DNA of 64,000 nucleotides. It comes from Podospora bellae-mahoneyi. Lineage: Eukaryota; Ascomycota; Sordariomycetes; Sordariales; Podosporaceae. A program made the translations under genes and the position numbers. Positions 1 through 12,077 of the stretch are shown here, piece after piece (the first letter of the stretch is position 1; each line of letters begins with the position of its first letter). The DNA is taken from positions 248,001 to 312,000 of the forward strand of contig NW_026946360.1 in assembly GCF_035222275.1 (NCBI RefSeq). Reading direction: 5' to 3'. The notes beneath the pieces were generated by a model that was not told the origin of the DNA, ran no database searches, and saw only the letters and a list, made by a program, of their open reading frames with translations.

Positions 1-24
1 AAGCCAGCATCTAACAGTGGATAG

Positions 25-1153
25 AGCTTGAGTTGGATGAGGAGGGAACGCGCATTTCTCTGACCATCGTCGACACACCGGGCTTTGGCGACCAGATTGA
101 CAATGAGGCCAGGTAGGTGCTCCAAAGCCTGTGGCAGACAAGACAAGACCGCGTGCTAACTGGTTGGGTACGAACAGCTTTGCCGAGATCGTTGGGTACT
201 TGGAGAGGCAATACGATGACATTCTTGCGGAGGAGTCGCGTATCAAGCGTAATCCCCGTTTCAGAGACAACCGCATCCACGCCATGCTTTACTTCATCAC
301 CCCGACCGGCCATGGGTAATTTATCCTCTGCTCCCAATTTGGGCCTGAATACCCTGCTAACATACGCGCTAGCCTCCGCGAGCTTGATATCGAGCTCATG
401 AAGCGCCTTGCCCCCAGGGTCAACGTCATCCCCGTTATTGGCCGGGCCGACTCGCTTACTCCCGCCGAACTCGCAGAGACGAAGAAGCTTGTGATGGAGG
501 ATATCGAACACTACCGCATTCCCGTTTACAACTTCCCTTACGATATTGAGGAGGACGATGAGGACACAGTGGAGGAGAACGCCGAGCTCAGAGGTCTTAT
601 GCCATTCGCTATTGTCGGATCGGAAGACATCATCGAGATCGGAGGTCGTCAGGTTCGCGCCCGCCAGTACCCTTGGGGTGTCGTCGAGGTTGACAACCCG
701 CGTCACTCCGATTTCTTGGCTATCCGGTCTGCGCTTCTCCACAGCCACCTTGCTGACTTGAAGGAAATCACCCACGATTTCCTCTACGAAAACTACCGTA
801 CCGAGAAGCTCAGCAAGAGCGTCGAGGGTGGTGCTGGGGTGTAAGTTAATGCGTATGCTTTTGTGGTGAGATACATACTAATCAGCTGCAGCGACTCTTC
901 GATGAACCCTGAGGACCTTGCGTCACAGTCTGTTCGCCTCAAGGAGGAACAGCTGCGCCGTGAGGAGGAGAAGCTCCGCGAAATCGAGGTCAAGGTTCAA
1001 CGCGAGATCAACGAGAAGCGCCAGGAGCTCCTGGCCCGCGAATCCCAGCTCCGCGAGATCGAGGCCCGGATGCAGCGCGAGGCTGCCGCTGCGGCTGCCG
1101 CCCAACAAGGGACTCCTTCCAACCACTCGGAGCCCAATGGCAACCCAGAGTAA
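25..1153 (+). CDS. cdc11: Septin, Cdc11 type (5' partial)
   Basis: GTP-binding cytoskeletal protein that polymerises with other septins at septa, hyphal tips and branch sites. Exons are 25-112, 178-315, 373-840 and 892-1153; the gene begins outside the window and position 25 follows an intron end with a CTAAC branch site. The visible part starts just before the G3 motif DTPGFG. It continues through the G4-like segment VNVIPVIGRADSLT and the septin-unique segment (GRQVRARQYPWGVVEV) to a charged C-terminal coiled coil rich in Arg, Glu and Leu, then a poly-Ala/Gln tail. The run KKLVMEDIEHYRIPVYNFP resembles yeast Cdc11 more than Cdc3, Cdc10 or Cdc12, so I assign the Cdc11 (AspA) subgroup. G4 reads GRAD where many septins have AKAD or GKSD. 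Confidence 0.93.
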
Positions 1154-1877
1154 ACCCCATGATGGTATCAGGTTATCGAAGTTTCACGGCTGTCATACCG
1201 ATATGGCGAAACTTCGAAACTTTCTAGGCGACCTGATCTTTCTGTGCAGGCGTTGGTTCTTCTGTTGTGTTTAGAGACAAAATATTCCCCCCCCGCTGCT
1301 TCTGCAATTTTTTTTTTTACCAAGACGATACTAGCTCCAGCCCAAGGCCATGAATGTGACGAGAAACAGAGGACGATGGAGCACGCCCGTAATGGCAGTG
1401 ACGAAGAGTGACTGGAAAAGGGGTGCGTGATAGGCTGGCGGAAAGGGCACAGGGTTCACGCGGAAGTCATCAAGGGAAGGCATAGATGGTGTCGGCTGGA
1501 TATCAGGTTAGGTGACGAGGTCAAATTTGGTAGTTCTCTTTTTGGTTCCAGCCGACGCCATAACAGGGGGTGAGGCAACGGAAGCATGGGCCCCGTAATG
1601 CAGAGGAGGGAGGGTTCTTTGGGAGGTGGCCAGGCTGTTGTTCTTTCCGTCACGTCTGTCAGCATCAGCTTGCTGGTTATACCCTGAGTCGGCCACTTAC
1701 TATCTGACTCGCTTTATTTTCCTTTTTTTCTACTATTGGACTTCTAATGCAGATATCACCTAAATTAAGTTTTCATCTCGACGATTTGTACTCTCTTAAC
1801 AACGCTGACTATCCACCCCTCTTCGCTGTGTGTGATTTACAAATACGAGAAAACCAATGCCCAATCCGCCAAACACC
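1154..1877. other. Convergent intergenic region, septin / RNase H1
   Basis: Holds the 3' regions of two convergent genes. There are homopolymer runs of C and T around 1287-1319, and no reading frame I recognise. Confidence 0.6.
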
Positions 1878-2937
1878 TCAACCTCTCCACCTCCGCAAGC
1901 GGCTTTCAACTACAGGCAGCCGAGCCCCAAGAACGGCCAAGCGATCAGCCGCATCGTTCCCCGGGTCCCCCGAATGTCCCGCCACCTTGGTAAACTTTGT
2001 CCTCGCCCCGGCGGCATCCCTCTCGTCAATCAGAGCCCGAATAGGCTTGATGATATCGTCGTTCTTAACCGCCGCGCCCTTAGCCGACAGCCACCCGTTT
2101 CTGACCCATCCCCGATACCACTTTGTCACGCAGTCGATGGAGTATTGACTGTCTGTTCTGATCTCCACCGACTCGGCGGGGTCAAAAGCCTGAAGCGCGA
2201 GGAGGACGGCCATGAGCTCGGCGCGCTGGTTGGTTTGCAAGGGGCCCGGGAGGCGTTTGGAGATGTTCCTGGGGTCGCCAGCGCCGAAGTAGACCCCTAT
2301 CCCGGCTGTGGCGTGCCTTTTGCCGTTGCCGGGGGCGGCGCCGTCGGTGTAGACTACGATCAGTTCGTTTGTGTCGGGGTTGGGCCTGGCTCTTTTGGCG
2401 GGGGGCTCTCTGGTGGCGGTTGAGGTTGGGGGGACTGGGTTCTTTTTGGGGAGGACGATGTTGTTGGTGACGGTGTTTATGATGGGATAGCGAGGGAATG
2501 CTGGCGGTGGTGCTGGTGGTGATGGGGAGTTGTCGCGGGCCGGAGCAGGATCATTGCGGTTGGTTCGACCAGGATAGCTGGTTTGAGGCGAGGAATGATC
2601 AGAGCCACGTCGGATGAGATAGGTGGTTTGTGGTGTTGGGTGATCAGGTCCCCGTCGGAAAGGTTGGCGAGTACTGCTGCTGCTGCTAGCCTGTTGGTTT
2701 GTCGTGTTTGAAGAAGAGCGGCCCGCGTTGAACCAATCCTGTGCTTCCTTGCGGGTGGGAAAGCTTTTGTCTATGAAGGTCAGTCAGTGTAACGTATGCA
2801 TCATGAAGGAAGAGAATCTTACGAATTGCGCCGCCAAAGCCGGTGACTTGGTCACTGGCCTCAGCCCAGCTGGTGTAAACACCAGGCTTTTTGCCGATGC
2901 GAACAGCATAAAACTTTGGTCCCCCCTTTCTCGCCAT
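1878..2937 (-). CDS. rnh1: Ribonuclease H1 with N-terminal hybrid-binding domain
   Basis: Degrades the RNA strand of RNA:DNA hybrids. Two exons, 2937-2823 and 2770-1878 (intron 2822-2771, donor GTAAGA), give 335 aa. Residues about 5-50 form the caulimovirus-viroplasmin-type hybrid-binding domain (KFYAVRIGKKPGVYTSW, then FPTRKEAQDWF). A Ser/Pro/Asn-rich linker follows. The RNase HI domain starts near residue 175 and keeps the carboxylates D181 (YTDGA), E223 (NQRAELMA) and D245 (RTDSQY), plus the final His/Asp segment AGHSGDPGNDAADRLA. The domain order matches eukaryotic RNase H1. I chose the ATG at 2937 because the viroplasmin motif starts right after it; upstream residues in the same frame do not look like protein. 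Confidence 0.93.
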
Positions 2938-3557
2938 CTGCCAAAGCCTCCAGAAAAAAGAGCGGCGTGCCAGGGTGATTTGTCGCGGATGGCGACGAAG
3001 GTCGGCAAGATATACTAAAGTGCAACAACTAACGGACAAGGAATCAACGGCGACTTCCTTCGCGTGTGGCTTGGCGCGTCTTTCAGTTCTTAGTTTCAGC
3101 GACCAGAAGGTGTGGTGTGAATAGAAACCTCGCGGAGGCAAATCTGAAATAAATTGATCGAGTTTAGTGGGGTTGGGGGAAGCTGATGCTTTGTCGGGCA
3201 CAAAGAAACGATTTCCTCAACACATTCTACACTATGGCAAACTGCCTACATCGATCACATTTTAAAAGATCATTCGGAACCAAACACTGTAGACGGAGCA
3301 AGCCCTTAGTCATAACGGACCGTCCATTTATTAACTCCTGCCGAAACCAAGAATAGTAATCCCATCAGGTCGAGTCATCCCAAAGCCAAAAAAAAACAAA
3401 AAAAAAACAAAGAGGGAAGCAAACATCAATAATACAAAACAACCTCCGCCCTGTCATAACACGCTCGTCTCTTGATCCCATATCGTACCTTATCGTCCGT
3501 CATTCTGAACCTTCCTTCGCCCATTCACCACGACCACTTCTTTAACCGCCGCCAAAC
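2938..3557. other. Intergenic region between RNase H1 and Bxi1
   Basis: Upstream of RNase H1 and downstream of Bxi1, both on the minus strand. It contains an A-rich tract near 3388-3412 that on the minus strand would be T-rich. No gene seen. Confidence 0.6.
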
Positions 3558-4453
3558 TTAGTTATTGTTCTGGCTGTTCAGAATCCGCAAAATGGCCAAG
3601 AACAGGTTGATAATGTCAAGATACAAACTCAAAGCGGCAGCGATCTCCTCCTCGACATGGTGCTTCCTCATAACGAGCTGTGTGTCCACGAGGATGTAGC
3701 CGCTGAAGATCAACGCGGCCAACAGACCGTAGATGAGCTCAGTTGTGCTGGTGTGAGGAAGGAAGAAGGACATAAACCCGAAGAGGACCAAGCCCCAAAG
3801 AGCGCCAAAGAGATATGGCATCCATGAAGTGAAGTCGTACTTGGACTGACAAGCGAAGGCCGTCAAGAAGATGAAGATGCCGCCGGTGAGCACGACTGCG
3901 TTGAGTACGATAGAAGAGTCGTAGAAAGAGACAATGACGGAGATGGTGTAGGCTTCAAGAAGTGTGAAGCCGGAGAGGAAGAGCAGGTTGGTAGGATATG
4001 AGTGACGTTTCCAGTAGGTGAGGATCATGAAACCCATGGAGCCAAAGAGAGACAGCCAGAGAACGGTGGGGTTATTCTGAATCCAACTTCTGTAGCCATC
4101 GCTCATGAAGCTTAGAGAGCTCACGAGGGTTGTTGCGAGTATTTGGACAGTAAGAATGGTGTAGACTTTGCGGATGAACTGGTTGCGGATCTCGAGGGTA
4201 GCTTCGGCAACGGAACCTCCGAACTAGAAAAGCGCTGTTAGGTCAAGCTGTTGATACAGAATAAGCGCAGGAGTATGCCCACCTTGAAGTCATCGGGGAT
4301 GTTGTCTTCGCTGCTGCGAGGGGCGCCGCCAAAGAGGGCAGCGTTGTCTTGCGCCGAGCTGCTCTCAGCCTGGTACGACGGAGGCGGCTGCGTGTAGAGG
4401 TGCGCATCGGGATCTTCCTGCGCAGCAGGCGTATACTTGGCTGTGCTCGCCAT
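3558..4453 (-). CDS. bxi1: Bax inhibitor-1 / lifeguard family membrane protein
   Basis: Multi-spanning membrane protein of the TMBIM (BI-1/LFG) family, implicated in calcium homeostasis and stress-induced cell death; the yeast homologue is Bxi1/YNL305C. Exons 4453-4283 and 4223-3558 (59-nt intron, phase 0) give 278 aa. The N-terminus is Pro/Ser/Gln-rich and cytosolic-looking (TQPPPSYQAES). After it comes NQFIRKVYTILTVQ, then about seven hydrophobic segments, with the family's C-terminal pattern YLDIINLFLAILRILN. The length is normal for fungal members. The start is the ATG at 4453; an in-frame start codon five residues upstream adds nothing family-like. Confidence 0.93.
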
Positions 4454-5342
4454 TGTGCCTGTTATCAATGTCGGATCAAACTGGTGGTGACCGTTGCGTA
4501 TAGTTGGCTGTAGATGTGCAAGCGCAAAAACGTTGCCTATTTGTAGGCAATCGGTGTAATACAGTTAGTTGGATGAATGACGATGGCAGCCTTTCACGGA
4601 GGATGACCCGAGAGAGTGGGGAATGCGCTAGGTGATCAGTGGCGGAGCTGCTGCAGGTAAAGACCAGGTGGATGCCGGAAGGTTCCATTAGCCTGGGGAA
4701 GCTCGCCTATTTACATAGATCTGACTGCAGCCAAGGCCGTTTTGGTCCCAAGACCTGCAATAATATTGTATTTCTCTCTCGAAGAAAATAGATAAGCCTC
4801 TCTGGAGGTGTGATACCGAGTTCGGAGCTGTGACAGTGCAATATATGTCTTTTGAAAGGGTCATCGGAGTCACTCGGAAAGGGGAGCGCGCAGTTGGGCA
4901 AAAGCCCGCCGTGAACACTATGCAGCAAAAGGGTATAGCGGGGGAGCAGGGGTTAGGGTTCAACGAGACAAAGATGTCCACCGCCCGAACCCCCTGCAGT
5001 CAGGGTCCACTGGCTGGACTGGCTAGCAACTCTGTCTGGCATTGGGCAAACGCCGCCAGTCGCGTCTCCCAACGACGTCCGCGAATGTTTCGGGGAATTT
5101 ACGGCCCGCATTTGAGCTCTCCTGAAGTCAACACCTGCGGGAGGGGAGCGTTTTCAGGGCGACCAGCAAACGGAACGATCAATCGACATAACCGCGCCGG
5201 CGGACGGTTGTCGAGTGTCTCGCCTTGCGACCTTTAACTTCGAGCCCAAACACCACGAATCCCTGAACACGCAAATGCGACTCCAGCGACGACAACATCC
5301 CATTCAAGCAACACGGTGAGCTCGTCCTGAACAGGCGCAGCC
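4454..5342. promoter_or_regulatory. Divergent promoter region, Bxi1 / dynein LIC
   Basis: An 889-nt gap between head-to-head genes, presumed to hold both promoters. It contains a telobox-like GTTAGGGTT at 4952-4960, which matches the Tbf1-type consensus on the minus strand. No convincing reading frame. Confidence 0.5.
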
Positions 5343-7160
5343 ATGGCCGGGAATACAAACAGGTACTCGTCTTACACGACAGCCTCTGTTGGGTCAGGAT
5401 CAGATGGCAAAAATGGCGAGAAGGCGGAGAAGAAGGATCTCTGGAGCTCCATGCTGGACGGGGTAGCCAGTGCAAAGCGACTGCCAGAAAAGAATATTAT
5501 TTTACTAGGAGGTACTGTCGACTCCCAGCGAGAGTTCTTCGAATCCCTCTCCAACAACGAGCTACGCCGAACCCTTGATCGAAACGCATCTCGAATGCCC
5601 CCAGTCGCAAACAGCTTTGCACTGGGGTATACCTACTACGACGTTCTTGATGCCGACCAGGAAGACACCTTGGCTCGCATATCTCTGTACACTCTTACAA
5701 ACCCCTCGCCGAGCTTCGCGTCTCTTCTCAAGCCGCTTCTGACGCCTCAGACGATACCAAATACCCTGGTTGTAATATTACTGGATTGGTCTCAGCCGTG
5801 GAAATGGATGCGCCAGTTGCGGGAGTGGATTTTGTTACTCAGGACTGTTCTGATCTCGTTAAGCCATGAGTGTATGGCAACAATGGAGGAAGTGATGTTG
5901 TCGTGGCGCGAACGCGGTAGGGGTGGCGGGACCAACCTCGACGGCACAACGGCCTTGCCAGTCGCGGATGATGGTGTTGCTTTACCCCCAGGTCCTGGCG
6001 AGTGGGAGGACGCACTGGGTATCCCACTATGCGTTGTCGCTCAAAATGTAATATCCCATGGAATCGCCTCCTTTTTCGCAGTAGCTAACCTCAGCCTCGG
6101 TAGGCCGAAAAAATGGAATACCTTGAAAAAACACAAAGTTGGAAGGAGGAGGAGTTTGATGTTGTGTTACAGTTCATGCGGACAGTATTGCTTAGGCGTA
6201 TGCTGCCCCTATTTTCCAGAGAAAACAATCGTCACAATGCTAATGTGGTTCCAGATGGCGCTTCTCTGATTTACACCACCCCCTCTTTACCCTCGCAACT
6301 CCCAAGCTTGATTCACTCAAGCCTTGGCATCCACTCACTTCTGAAGAAGCAACCACTAAAGCACAATGTCATCGACAGGGACAAGATTGTAGTCCCTCCC
6401 AACTGGGACTCGTGGGGTAAGATCCGTGTACTACGAGAAGGTTTCGACGTGGAACGTGTCAGCAATGCCTGGACCGCCGATCTCGATCAGCCATTCCCAC
6501 ATCCTCAATCAAACGGCAACACGTCAAATGGCGAGCCCAATGGCGAAAGCGGTGAAGCTGTTCACGACCAGGAAGAAGAGGACGACGATGACCCCCAGGG
6601 CTCGACAGTCAGGCTATACGAGCTGTCAGTGCAGGATCCCACAATGGACGCCCTCCAGCTGGCGGGGCGCGACACTCACTCGACCGAGCTTGAAGTAAAG
6701 AGCGAGGACACCCAAGCCTTCCTCGGCAAACAGCTCAAGCAGCTCGAGACCTTCAAGAAACAGCACGACGAGACCTTTGGTCAAGACTTTGGCAGCTCCA
6801 GAAATAAACCCTTCAAGAAGATTGAGGAGGATGAGGGGGCGCTGGACCCGTATACTCGGACGACAGAAGCCAAAGTGTTGGAGCATATTGGCCCGGTGCA
6901 GTTCAACATGGGCGGTATCCAAGTAGACGCGGATGACATGGTTCAGAGGCTCAAGGTGAGCACCCCGGTGAAAATTTTGAACTCTAATCATACCACAGGA
7001 GACTAACATTTGTGTCCAGGACCGTCAAGCATACGGCACCTCCGAGCCAGGCAGCCCAACAGACGAGGTGGGCGCCGAAGCAAACGCCCAAATGGATACT
7101 GAAAACCTGCAGGCCTTCTTCCAAGGCCTGATGAACAGGAAGAGCGGCACAGGCAAATGA
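5343..7160 (+). CDS. Cytoplasmic dynein light intermediate chain
   Basis: Non-catalytic subunit that joins the dynein heavy chain to cargo adaptors for minus-end-directed transport along hyphal microtubules. Exons 5343-6047, 6104-6955 and 7020-7160, with both introns phase 0, give 565 aa. The first half is the Ras-like fold (KNIILLGGTVDSQREFFESL, then NSFALGYTYYDV and NTLVVILLDWSQPWKWMRQL). The phosphate loop is degenerate: the usual G-K-S/T is replaced by V-D-S-Q, as also happens in other fungal chains. The C-terminal half has an acidic low-complexity stretch and the adaptor-contacting tail, with helix ENLQAFFQGLMNRK at the extreme end. The nearest neighbour is the divergent Bxi1 gene. Confidence 0.92.
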
Positions 7161-8230
7161 TCCTTTTGCCGATTTGCCAGCTACATACAGTACTAATAAC
7201 ATTCGCATTCCTACATGACAACAACAAACACTCAAGGGGTCAGCCTCTTTTTTCTTCACTTCGTTTCCCATTCATTGTGCATCGTTGTTAGAAATGGTCG
7301 TGTACAGTCTATCTAGCTCCGGTTAAGAGAGGGAGGGAGAGGGGGGGGGGGGCGGGATATGGATTATGTCACCCTTTGTTTTGGAACAAGAAGATTTAGA
7401 TACCCCCTGTTTTCCGATATGGACAGAATACCTCTGTCGAGATATATTCGTGACTGATGTTTTGAGCCGGAAGCATTGGCCGTCTGTCTGTTCAAAGCAT
7501 TGCGGTCCCCGCGGTCATGAATGGGTTTTTATTTTCACCAAAAAGATGCGCTTCATGGTAGTTCATCGAGTGTGTCTGACAGAGATGGGCCTCCCACACA
7601 GAGGAGTAGAGGAGAACGCTGTCTCATTTGGTGTCAGGGTCTCAACATATCTCTAATAGGTCCTGAATGATAGGTGATGGTTCTTTCACAGGTGCTCGAG
7701 CATTGTATGGCGAAAACCTAGAGGCCTTGGAGCTATCATTTGCCGCACAGCACAGTGTTGGATCATGTCTGCACATGTAGAGAGAATGCTCCATGTTGGC
7801 CCTCTGATGCTCCAACCTCACCTGCGTAGACCTGCAAAGCCAGGCACATGCTTTATGTCATGAGATTAGGGCCTCTTCAGCAGTTCTCGACATAAAGAAT
7901 CTCTGTTTCGACACCTGACCACAGCATAAAGAAGCGAAACACTCAAAACAGCCATCGTGAGTTAGGGAGAAAACACCAAATTCAGCATCTACACGTACCA
8001 CTTAATTCAACACTCATGCTACAACTAAACACCTGCCAACTATAAATACATGACCGCTTTGATACAAGAGTCCCGACACACTCAAAAGCTCCCTTCCCAT
8101 GCGTTTCATTCGCCCACTGCTCAAGCGTGCCAGTTCCCGATTCATATATCCCTAGTCAGGTCCTGGACTGTCGATATATAACCATGTCTGCGTCTTACGA
8201 CTTCAACTTGGCAGGCATCGCCAGGCATGA
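7161..8230. other. Convergent intergenic region
   Basis: Lies between the 3' ends of dynein LIC and the SPATA20-like gene. It has a G-rich run at about 7328-7354. Short open frames here show no family resemblance. Confidence 0.6.
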
Positions 8231-10620
8231 CTATTTAGCCTCGACAAGAACCCTTGCGCGACCTCTCGCTCTCAAGCGTAGCTCAGCCAGCTGTGATTGA
8301 GCAAGGTCTTGATTCTCTATCCGGACCTCTTCCACTCCCAGTTTCGCTGTTATGACATTTGCCAGTAGGCTCTGGTGTATCCAGTGATGCTCCATGAGCT
8401 CGGGGTCGAAAGCCTTGATCGTTTCTAACGCAATCTGCGTATAGCGCGGTTCCGCAAAGATGGAGCCCAGTCTGTAGAGGTTGGAGGCCGAGACGGCGTT
8501 GACCGAGGGGATCAGAATGTCCATGGCACTCTTCAGGCGTGGGATGTTGCTGCTGATGGTCTGCAGCTCAGTTGAATAGAAACCGCCAGAGCCAGCGGCT
8601 CGTCGGCTTGGGGTACCGTTCACTGCGGATGGCGAGTCATAAAATAGCCGGTTTTGTGCATCTGGTCTGGTGCGTTAGCAACCAGCTCTCCATTGTCGTC
8701 ATTCTGAAACATTAGGGGATCGACTCACCTTGAAGATCCTGGGCCCAATTTAGCCACCGCTTACTGAGTGTTGCTTCGTACAGATCCAAAAGACCCTCAA
8801 TCAAAAAGGCATAATCATCAGCAAAAGCAAGCGTCTCGCTCGGCCCATTGTTCCAGTAGCGGTGCAGTACTTTATGCTGCCCACCGTTTGGACCTTCGGT
8901 GTTGATATCATTTAACCACAAATTGTCAAAGATAAACTGGGCTGCCTTTTCAGCGCGTTTGATATACTCCGCACTTTTGGAATGGCCAGCAGCCTCCGCC
9001 GCCGCTTGTGACCGGGATAGTGCTGAGATGACCATGCCGTTGACTCCAGCAATGATTTTCGTATCTCTGGGTGGTCGTACGCGTTCCTTGTCCCTATGAG
9101 CAAGCAACTTCTTCTTTGAAGATGCAATGATCCGATGTATCTCCTCAACCGGAAGACCATGTTGAGTCGAGAGCTCATGAACACCGTTACCGGCGGAAAG
9201 AATGTTTTGGTTAAGAAACTCATCGGAGGGATCCCGCTCTTGGGGTACATTGCCATCCTCTTGTACATTCCAATATGCAGCAGCGATATTGCTGGCTTCT
9301 GGTCCCAGAACCTCGTCAAACTCCCTATGAGTCCAGAGGTAAAATGTCCCGTTTGTCATGTGCTGTTCGCCCTTGCGATAGTATGAGTACGCCGCCTCGC
9401 TTGAAATAAAGCCCCCATTTTCTTGCTGAATTTCGGGACTGATCAGGTAGTCGGCCAGACCCAACACAACATCGGCGAACTCGTCTTGGTTGGTCAGTTG
9501 TGTTCCTTTTCTGTTTCCAAGCCAGGCGTCAAGATAAACCCCCAACAGTAGGGCGTTATCGCCCACCATCTTCTCAAAATGGGGCATGTTCCAGTCGCTG
9601 GTGGAACTCATCCGCATGAACCCTTCACCGATGTGGTCTCTTAAACCACTGTTCTTCATCTTGCTCAACGTCTGAAGCGCCATCTTTGTCGCCCTCTCAA
9701 CATCCTCCTCTCCTCCAATGACATCACGTACTGTATCAGGACATTCTCTGAGCCGGAGCAAGAAGGACAGCCGCGCCGGGTTAGGAAACTTTGGCTCCCC
9801 AGGCTGGCCAAAACCGCCATGCACAGGATCGAAAAGTTTTGCTATACGGCTTACAGCAAGCTCAACGTGGTCCAGGTCCACCTCAATATCCGAATCGGAC
9901 GTTGCTGTGGCGTTGGGAGCGCGAGCAAGTGGCAAAGCACCTTCCTGAACAAACTTTTCTAGGCCTTCGAGCTCCTTCGCAGCCTCCTCCCGGCACTTTT
10001 GCTCCTTCTCGACCCACAGTCGATGATTACTTTGCAAAATGGTGAGCAGGTCGCATGCCTCCCCATCCTCCCCAACAGTACCAGGCGCAGGTAAATAGGC
10101 ATTCGCGAAGAAGGGCTCGAGATCGGGAGTGAAAAATAGGTGTAACGGCCAGCCACTGATGCTGTTGACAGCAACGCTGTAGTTTTGGTATATTGCATCG
10201 AGGTCTGGTCGCTCCTCCCGGTCCACGATGATCGGGACAAAGTGCTCGTTGAGGAAGGCGGCAACTGTGGGATTGTGAAATGTGTCCCGGGTTGTTATGT
10301 GGCAAACTTGGAGTGGTATACGGTCAGCTTTTGTTGTTATTGAAAGCAACAGCGGAGAACAGCTTACGGTAATCAGCCAGAAATCCAATATGCATGTAGA
10401 TGGGTTTATTTTCGGCCTTGGCTCGGGCCAGAGTTTCCTCGCTCATGGGTTGCCAAGCTACAGGTGTGTCGGCATGAAGGAAAACATATGGGCTCTTGCT
10501 TTCTGAGGCGCGGTTCCGTACAGGTGGGAGTTCATCGGAGCCCAGCGACTGGTTTCCTAACGCTGGCGGGGCGGCTCCGTCTGCCGCCGATTGCTGCTGC
10601 TGGAGCTGTGCGCTCATCAT
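8231..10620 (-). CDS. SPATA20/YyaL-like thioredoxin-fold and six-hairpin protein
   Basis: Member of the conserved DUF255/spermatogenesis-associated protein 20 family: an N-terminal thioredoxin-like domain followed by an (alpha/alpha)6 barrel of the glycosidase-like superfamily. The biochemical role is not established. Exons 10620-10368, 10306-8729 and 8661-8231 give 753 aa. N-terminal landmarks are SPYVFLHADTPVAWQP, FVPIIVDREERPDLDAIY and ISGWPLHLFFTPDLEPF; later come FPNPARLSFLLRL and GEGFMRMSSTSDWNMPHFEKM. The family normally has C-H-W-C in the thioredoxin motif. Here the spliced sequence reads IGFLADYLCHI, so the first Cys is replaced and only the second remains. The start is the tandem ATG at 10620; an upstream in-frame TTG is not used. 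Confidence 0.9.
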
Positions 10621-12077
10621 CTTGAAGAGACTGACAAAATTCCTCCCGATGACACTGTTCAAATGACCTTCTCAAGTCTCAAGGCGGGCGGGTGGTTATC
10701 AGTAAGTTGGGACCAGATCGATGACCAGCTGCTTGTTGAACTAAGGTCGGCTTGATTCGTTGCGGGGTAGGTCGATAGCTGTGACTCAAGATCTTGCAGT
10801 CGGGTTATGGGTCCAGATCGGAGAAATCAATATTCACGAGAAAGTTGATGAAGCAAGTTACTATAGGATGGCTTCGAAGTCTGGAAACATAGATGATGAT
10901 AAGCCAGGTCGTCAGAGAAGCCTTCTTGGGGAAGGTTGGGTTGCCGGACACGGAAGCTGTCCTGTGGAGTGGCCCTGAAACCGATGCGCCGGGGAGCTTC
11001 CGGCCGGCTAACACGAGCAGGGATATGACGGGTTGCGGCTTGCCCGTTGCCGAGCTCCACCTGACGGGAGGAAGATCAACGGCCTATTGAGACTGTCGGG
11101 TTTATCATCCTGAACATTTTGTGCTACAAATCTGTAATGTTCAAGTCAACAATAGGGCTGTCATTCTCAGTATATCTGGAGGACGTGTGACATCCATCTT
11201 GACTACCACGCCACCGTCCCACATCTAACCGTTACCGTCGACCCAAAAAGAAGACCCTCAGCATCAGCAGTCGTCATGATTCCACAAGCCCATCCTTGAC
11301 AGGAAACCAACATCCTGATTCAAGATAAAAACATCTCATATAGCATTCAGTATCTGTATACGTACGATACATGAAATACCCAAAAGCATGATAACAGCGC
11401 CATCCATGAACCCTATAAATAGCATCATCCGTGTGAAGCCATTGAGGCACCAGCCGCGATGAAGGTAACAAGGCCAAATCCCGTATCAAGAATTGAATAA
11501 ACTTCCCCGAGCAGTAAGCACCAACAAGGACAACAAACCATTCCCACATGAAGGAAGACAATGTAAACTCCTAAAATCAGAAAAATCAACCGCAAAGCTA
11601 AACCGAGGAATACTCTTCCCCGGCAGACGAAGCAAATGGAAAAACATGCGCCCCATATTCCAAGTCATCAAGGACTAATTTTCACGCTCCTCATTTCCTT
11701 CCTTGTGCTGCCCATTGTCGTGTCGTAAGTCTCGTAGCTCATCGCTGGTTTTTGGCCAGAGGTTGACACCGCTATGATGACGGAACGTAATTTCGCAAGG
11801 GATCTAGAAATGAAGCCGAATAGTACGGCGGACCAGTTGCCAAGGCTTTTCTCTAGCTCGAGCTGGGTTGACAGGTAACCGTGCGACCCATCCTCCCTTC
11901 TCAGCCAACATAGATACCAAGCTCACCAGGATCGAGCGGTAACAGTGAAATAAGTGCAATGTGTACAACAAAAGACGATTGTATACACAGGAAGAAGCGA
12001 AAAGATAAACGGCCCCGGCCGTCCCGAGTATTCTACATAGTTACGTCGTCTTCGTTAACGATCAGTTGTGTCTACAC
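10621..12077. other. Intergenic region upstream of the SPATA20-like gene
   Basis: About 1.46 kb holding the presumed promoter of the SPATA20-like gene and the 3' region of the CAP gene. Small open frames around 10,800-11,680 show no family pattern and I do not call them. Confidence 0.55.
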
